From NCBI GenBank assembly GCA_947579665.1, contig CANPUZ010000074.1, forward strand, positions 186,001 through 250,000: a stretch of DNA of 64,000 nucleotides, read 5' to 3'. This document shows, piece after piece, positions 59,996-64,000 of the stretch. The position numbers and the translations under genes were made by a program. Position 1 is the stretch's first letter; the number at the start of each line of letters is the position of its first letter. Source of the DNA: Sympetrum striolatum (taxonomy: Eukaryota; Arthropoda; Insecta; Odonata; Libellulidae). Below the pieces are notes generated by a model, which had not been told where the DNA came from, did not search any database, and saw only the letters and a program-made list of their open reading frames with translations.

Positions 59996-62900
59996 TTGAT
60001 TTTCCTTATTTTATCGAGATTTGACCGAAAAAAGCAAGAAAAACGAATAATTTTAGCGAAATATCAATTTTTATCCTCTTTTTTTCCCTTAATTTTCCTT
60101 ATTTTATCGAGATTTGACCGAAAAGAGCAAGAAAAACGAATAATTTCAGCGAAATTTCAATTTTTTTCATCTTTTTTTCCCTTAATTTTCCTTATTTTAT
60201 CGAGATTTGACCGAAAAAACCAAGAAAAACGAATAATTTTAGCGAAATTTTAATTTTTTTCCTCTTTTTTTCCCTTAATTTCCTTATTTTATCGAGATTT
60301 GGCCGAAAAAAGCAAGTAAAACGAATAATTTTTGCGAACTTTTAATTTTTTTCCTCTTTTTTCCCCTTAATTTTCCTTATTTAATCGAGATTTGACTGAA
60401 AAAAGCAAGAAAAACGAATAATATTAGCGAAATTTCAATTTTTTTCCACTTTTTTTCCCTTAATTTTCCTTATTTTATCGAGATTTGGCCGAAAAAAGCA
60501 AGTAAAACGAATAATTTTTGCGAAATTTTAATTTTTTTCCTCTTTTTTCCCCTTAATTTTCCTTATTTTATCGAGATTTGACTGAAAAAAGCAAGAAAAA
60601 CGAATAATTTTAGCGAAATTTCAATTTTTTTCCACATTTTTTCCCTTAATATTCCTTATTTTATCGAGATTTGACCGAAAAAAGCAAGAAAAACGAATAA
60701 TTTTAGCAAAATATCAATTTTTATCATCTTTCTTCCCTTGATTTTCCTTATTTTATCGAGATTTGACCGAAAAAGGCAAGAAAAACGAATAATTTTATCG
60801 AAATTTCAATTTTTATCATCTTTTTTCCCTTGATTTTCCTTATTTTATCGAGATTTGACCGAAAAAAGCAAGAAAAACGAATAATTTTAGCAAAATATCA
60901 ATTTTTATCCTCTTTTTTTCCCTTAATTTTCCTTATTTTATCGAGATTTGACCGAAAAAAGCAAGAAACACGAATAATTTTATCGAAATTTCAATTTTTA
61001 TCATCTTTTTTCCCTTGATTTTCCTTATTTTATCGAGTTTTGACCGAAAAAAGCAAGAAAAACGAATAATTTTAGCGAAATATCAATTTTTATCCTCTTT
61101 TTTTCCCTTAATTTTCCTTATTTTATCGAGATTTGACCGAAAAAAGCAAGAAAAACGAATAATTTTAGCGAAATTTCAATTTTTTTCCTCTTTTTTTCCC
61201 TTAATTTTCCTTATTTTATCGAGATTTGACTCAAAAAAGCTAGAAAAACGAATATTTTAGCGAAATTTCAATTTTTTTCCTCTTTTTTTCCCTTGATTTT
61301 CCTTAGTTTATCGAGATTTGACCGAAAAAAGCAAGAAAAACGAATAATTTTAGCGAAATATCAATTTTTATCCTCTTTTTTTCCCTTAATTTTCCTTATT
61401 TTATCGAGATTTGACCGAAAAAAAGCAAGAAAAACGAATAATTTTAGCGAAATATCAATTTTTATCCTCTTTTTTTCCCTTAATTTTCCTTATTTTATCG
61501 AGATTTGACCGAAAAAAGCATGAAAAACGAATAATTTTATCGAAATTTCAATTTTTATCATCTTTTTTCCCTTGATTTTCCTTATTTTATCGAGATTTGA
61601 CCGAAAAAAAGCAAGAAAAACGAATAACTTTAGCGAAATTTCAATTTTTTTCATCTTTTTTTCCCTTAATTTTCCTTATTTTATCAAGATTTGACCGAAA
61701 AAAGCAAGAAAAACGAATAATTTTTGCGAAATTTCAATTTTTTTCCTTTTTTTTCCCTTAATTTTCCTTAGTTTATCGAGATTTGACCGAAAAAAGCAAG
61801 AAAAACGAATAATTTTAGCGAAATTTCAATTTTTATCCTCTTTTTTTCCCTTAATTAATCGAGATTTAACCGAAAAAAGCAAGAAAACGAATAATTATAG
61901 CAAAATTTTGATTTTTTTCTTCATTTTTTCCCTTAATTTTCCTTATTTTATCGAGATTTGACGGCAAAGAGCAAGAAAAACGAATAATTTTAGCGAAATT
62001 TCAATTTTTATCATCTTTTTTCCCTTGATATACCTTATTTTATCGAGATTTGACCGAAAAAAGCAAGAAAAACGAATAATTTTATCGAAATTTCAATTTT
62101 TATCATCTTTTTTCCCTTGATTTTCCTTATTTCATCGAGATTTGACCGAAAAAAGCAAGAAAAACGAATAGTTTTAGCGAAATATCAATTTTTATCCTCT
62201 TTTTTCCCTTAATTTTCCTTATTTTATCGAGATTTGACCGAAAGAGCAAGAAAAACGAATAATTTTAGCGAAATTTCAATTTTTTTCATCTTTTTTTCCC
62301 TTAATTTTCCTTATTTTATCGAGATTTGACAGAAAAAAGGAAGAAAAACGAATAAATTTATCGAAATTTCAATTTTTATCATCTTTTTTACCTTGATTTT
62401 CCTTATTTTATCGAGATTTGACCGAAAAAAAGCAAGAAAAACGAATAATTTTAGCGAAATATCAATTTTCATCCTCTTTTTTTACCTTAATTTTCCTTAT
62501 TTTATCGAGATTTGACCGAAAAAAGCAAGAAAAACGAATAATTTTAGCGAAATTTCAATTTTTATCATCTTTTTTCCTTGATTTTCCTTATTTTATCGAG
62601 ATTTGACCGAAAAAAGCAAGAAAAACGAATAATTTTAGCAAAATATCAATTTTTATCCTCTTTTTTTCCCTTAATTTTCCTTATTTTATCGAGATTTGAC
62701 CGAAAAAAGCAAGAAAAACGAATAATTTTATCGAAATTTCAATTTTTATCATCTTTTTTCCCTTGATTTTCCTTATTTTATCGAGTTTTGACCGAAAAAA
62801 GCAAGAAAAACGAATAATTTTAGCGAAATATCAATTTTTATCCTCTTTTTTTCCCTTAATTTTCCTTATTTTATCGAGATTTGACCGAAAAAAGCAAGAA

Positions 62901-63225
62901 AAACGAATAATTTTAGCGAAATTTCAATTTTTTTCCTCTTTTTTCCCCTTAATATTCCTTATTTTATCGAGATTTGACCGAAAAAAGCAAGAAAAACGAA
63001 TATTTTAGCGAAATTTCAATTTTTTTCCTCTTTTTTTCCCTTGATTTTCCTTAGTTTATCGAGATTTGACCGAAAAAAGCAAGAAAAACGAATAATTTTA
63101 GCGAAATATCAATTTTTATCCTCTTTTTTTCCCTTAATTTTCCTTATTTTATCGAGATTTGACCGAAAAAAGCATGAAAAACGAATAATTTTATCGAAAT
63201 TTCAATTTTTATCATCTTTTTTCCC
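59996..63225 (+). repeat. 3.23-kb higher-order repeat, complete copy
   Basis: About 35 monomers with a truncated one at 61,851. The sequence from 63,226 on repeats it from 59,996 at an offset of 3230 bp. Inside it, 61,015-61,480 recurs at 62,763 onward (offset 1748 bp), with TTATCGAGTTTTGACC, CGAATATTTTAGC and CCTTAGTTTATCG. An added monomer with an A7 tract (AAAAAAAGCAAG near 61,423) is private. Confidence 0.83.
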
Positions 63226-64000
63226 TTGATTTTCCTTATTTTATCGAGATTTGACCGAAAAAAGCAAGAAAAACGAATAATTTTAGCGAAATATCAATTT
63301 TTATCCTCTTTTTTTCCCTTAATTTTCCTTATTTTATCGAGATTTGACCGAAAAGAGCAAGAAAAACGAATAATTTCAGCGAAATTTCAATTTTTTTCAT
63401 CTTTTTTTCCCTTAATTTTCCTTATTTTATCGAGATTTGACCGAAAAAACCAAGAAAAACGAATAATTTTAGCGAAATTTTAATTTTTTTCCTCTTTTTT
63501 TCCCTTAATTTCCTTATTTTATCGAGATTTGGCCGAAAAAAGCAAGTAAAACGAATAATTTTTGCGAACTTTTAATTTTTTTCCTCTTTTTTCCCCTTAA
63601 TTTTCCTTATTTAATCGAGATTTGACTGAAAAAAGCAAGAAAAACGAATAATATTAGCGAAATTTCAATTTTTTTCCACTTTTTTTCCCTTAATTTTCCT
63701 TATTTTATCGAGATTTGGCCGAAAAAAGCAAGTAAAACGAATAATTTTTGCGAAATTTTAATTTTTTTCCTCTTTTTTCCCCTTAATTTTCCTTATTTTA
63801 TCGAGATTTGACTGAAAAAAGCAAGAAAAACGAATAATTTTAGCGAAATTTCAATTTTTTTCCACATTTTTTCCCTTAATATTCCTTATTTTATCGAGAT
63901 TTGACCGAAAAAAGCAAGAAAAACGAATAATTTTAGCAAAATATCAATTTTTATCATCTTTCTTCCCTTGATTTTCCTTATTTTATCGAGATTTGACCGA
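63226..64000 (+). repeat. 3.23-kb higher-order repeat, next copy cut by window end
   Basis: Matches 59,996-60,770 essentially base for base, including rare markers AAAACCAAG (near 63,447), GCGAACTTTTAATT, CTTATTTAATCGAG, AATAATATTAGCG and CCACATTTTTTCCC. The array evidently continues beyond the window. Confidence 0.88.

Larger units (their letters stand above)
14303..61940 (+). repeat. Recurrent truncated monomer (about 82 bp), 25 copies
   Basis: In these copies TTAATTTTCC...TTATCGAG is shortened by 10 bp to TTAATTAATCGAG, followed by ATTTAACCG rather than ATTTGACCG, and one A is lost in the second A tract or its GCAAG. Starts of the diagnostic TTAATTAA are at 14303, 16786, 18069, 20006, 21755 (TTAGTTAA), 24242, 26441, 29939, 31223, 32971, 34254, 36373, 37475, 39404, 42889, 44173, 46292, 48041, 48863, 49500, 51250, 54941, 56689, 59822 and 61851. 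The shared deletion and linked substitutions indicate one origin and later spread with the higher-order units. Confidence 0.9.
1..64000 (+). repeat. 93-bp AT-rich satellite array (whole window)
   Basis: The window is filled end to end with a tandem repeat of about 93 bp, roughly 690 copies, all in the same orientation. Each copy carries in order TTATCGAG, ATTTGACCG, an A6 tract, GCAAG, an A5 tract, CGAATAATTTT, a variable GCGAAATATC or TCGAAATTTC segment, a T5-T7 tract, CCTC or CATC, a T6-T8 tract and CCCTTAATTTTCC. Consensus G+C is 24 of 93 positions. Length classes are 93 bp (T7), 92 bp (T6 with TTGATT in place of TTAATT) and a short form of about 82 bp. I found no inverted block, no spacer, no mobile element and no gene. 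Such arrays are typical of eukaryotic heterochromatin or centromeres; that role is inferred. I do not recognise it as a named satellite. Confidence 0.98.

Noticed and set aside
1..64000. CRISPR array
   Set aside because: Repeats are contiguous without unique spacers, the period is 93 bp, and the differences between copies are shared variants rather than unrelated spacers.
1..64000. Telomeric or subtelomeric short repeats, rRNA, tRNA or transposon remnants
   Set aside because: No TTAGGG-, TTAGGC- or TTAGG-type runs, no cloverleaf with conserved T-loop sequence, and no stretch departing from the satellite for more than a few bases.
1..64000. Naming the host or a known satellite family
   Set aside because: Base composition and retained CpG only narrow the range. 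I do not recognise the monomer, and a database search of the 93-bp consensus would be needed; a match to one genome's centromeric satellite would settle it.

Overview
The whole 64 kb window is one uninterrupted satellite DNA array. A roughly 93-bp, AT-rich monomer is repeated head to tail about 690 times, always in the same orientation. I see no gene, RNA gene, transposon insertion, telomere repeat or unique-sequence spacer. The consensus monomer is about 26% G+C and has a purine-rich half and a pyrimidine-rich half. Most copies are 93 bp (T7 tract near the end) or 92 bp (T6 tract); a recurrent short form is about 82 bp. Open frames arise because 93 is divisible by three. They begin almost always at TTG, stop at the next 92-bp monomer and encode only the satellite's own 31-residue repeat, so I annotate none as CDS.

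The array suggests a eukaryotic heterochromatic block, for instance centromeric or pericentromeric. The species cannot be fixed from the sequence. CpG dinucleotides are strongly over-represented in the monomer (four per copy), which argues against a heavily CpG-methylated germline such as that of vertebrates or most plants. A nematode or insect would fit, but this is only an inference.

Layout: 1-14.15 kb is a 'left domain' made of a 5.36-kb higher-order repeat (HOR) present twice (about 290-5650 and 5651-10915), with a 2.59-kb tandem duplication at its right end (about 8968-14146). A more diverged patch at about 14.15-14.48 kb leads into a 'right domain' marked by about 25 copies of the truncated monomer. 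It holds a 1.28-kb tandem pair (16.27-18.84 kb), a 3.64-kb block (19.96-23.60 kb) repeated 29.5 kb downstream, a very large direct duplication (about 23.81-37.04 and 37.04-46.99 kb) with nested 1.48-kb, 3.03-kb and 1.28-kb duplications, a 3.21-kb period (46.2-51.8 kb), a 1.57/1.75-kb tandem series (51.79-56.86 kb), an island resembling the left domain (about 58.0-59.5 kb), and a 3.23-kb unit (59,996-63,225) whose next copy runs off the window end.

The points most worth a second look are the nested, near-identical duplications at many scales (signs of recent unequal exchange or replication-based amplification), the phasing of A/T tracts at about one per helical turn around the monomer, the retained CpGs, and the short monomer form that has lost almost exactly one helical turn.
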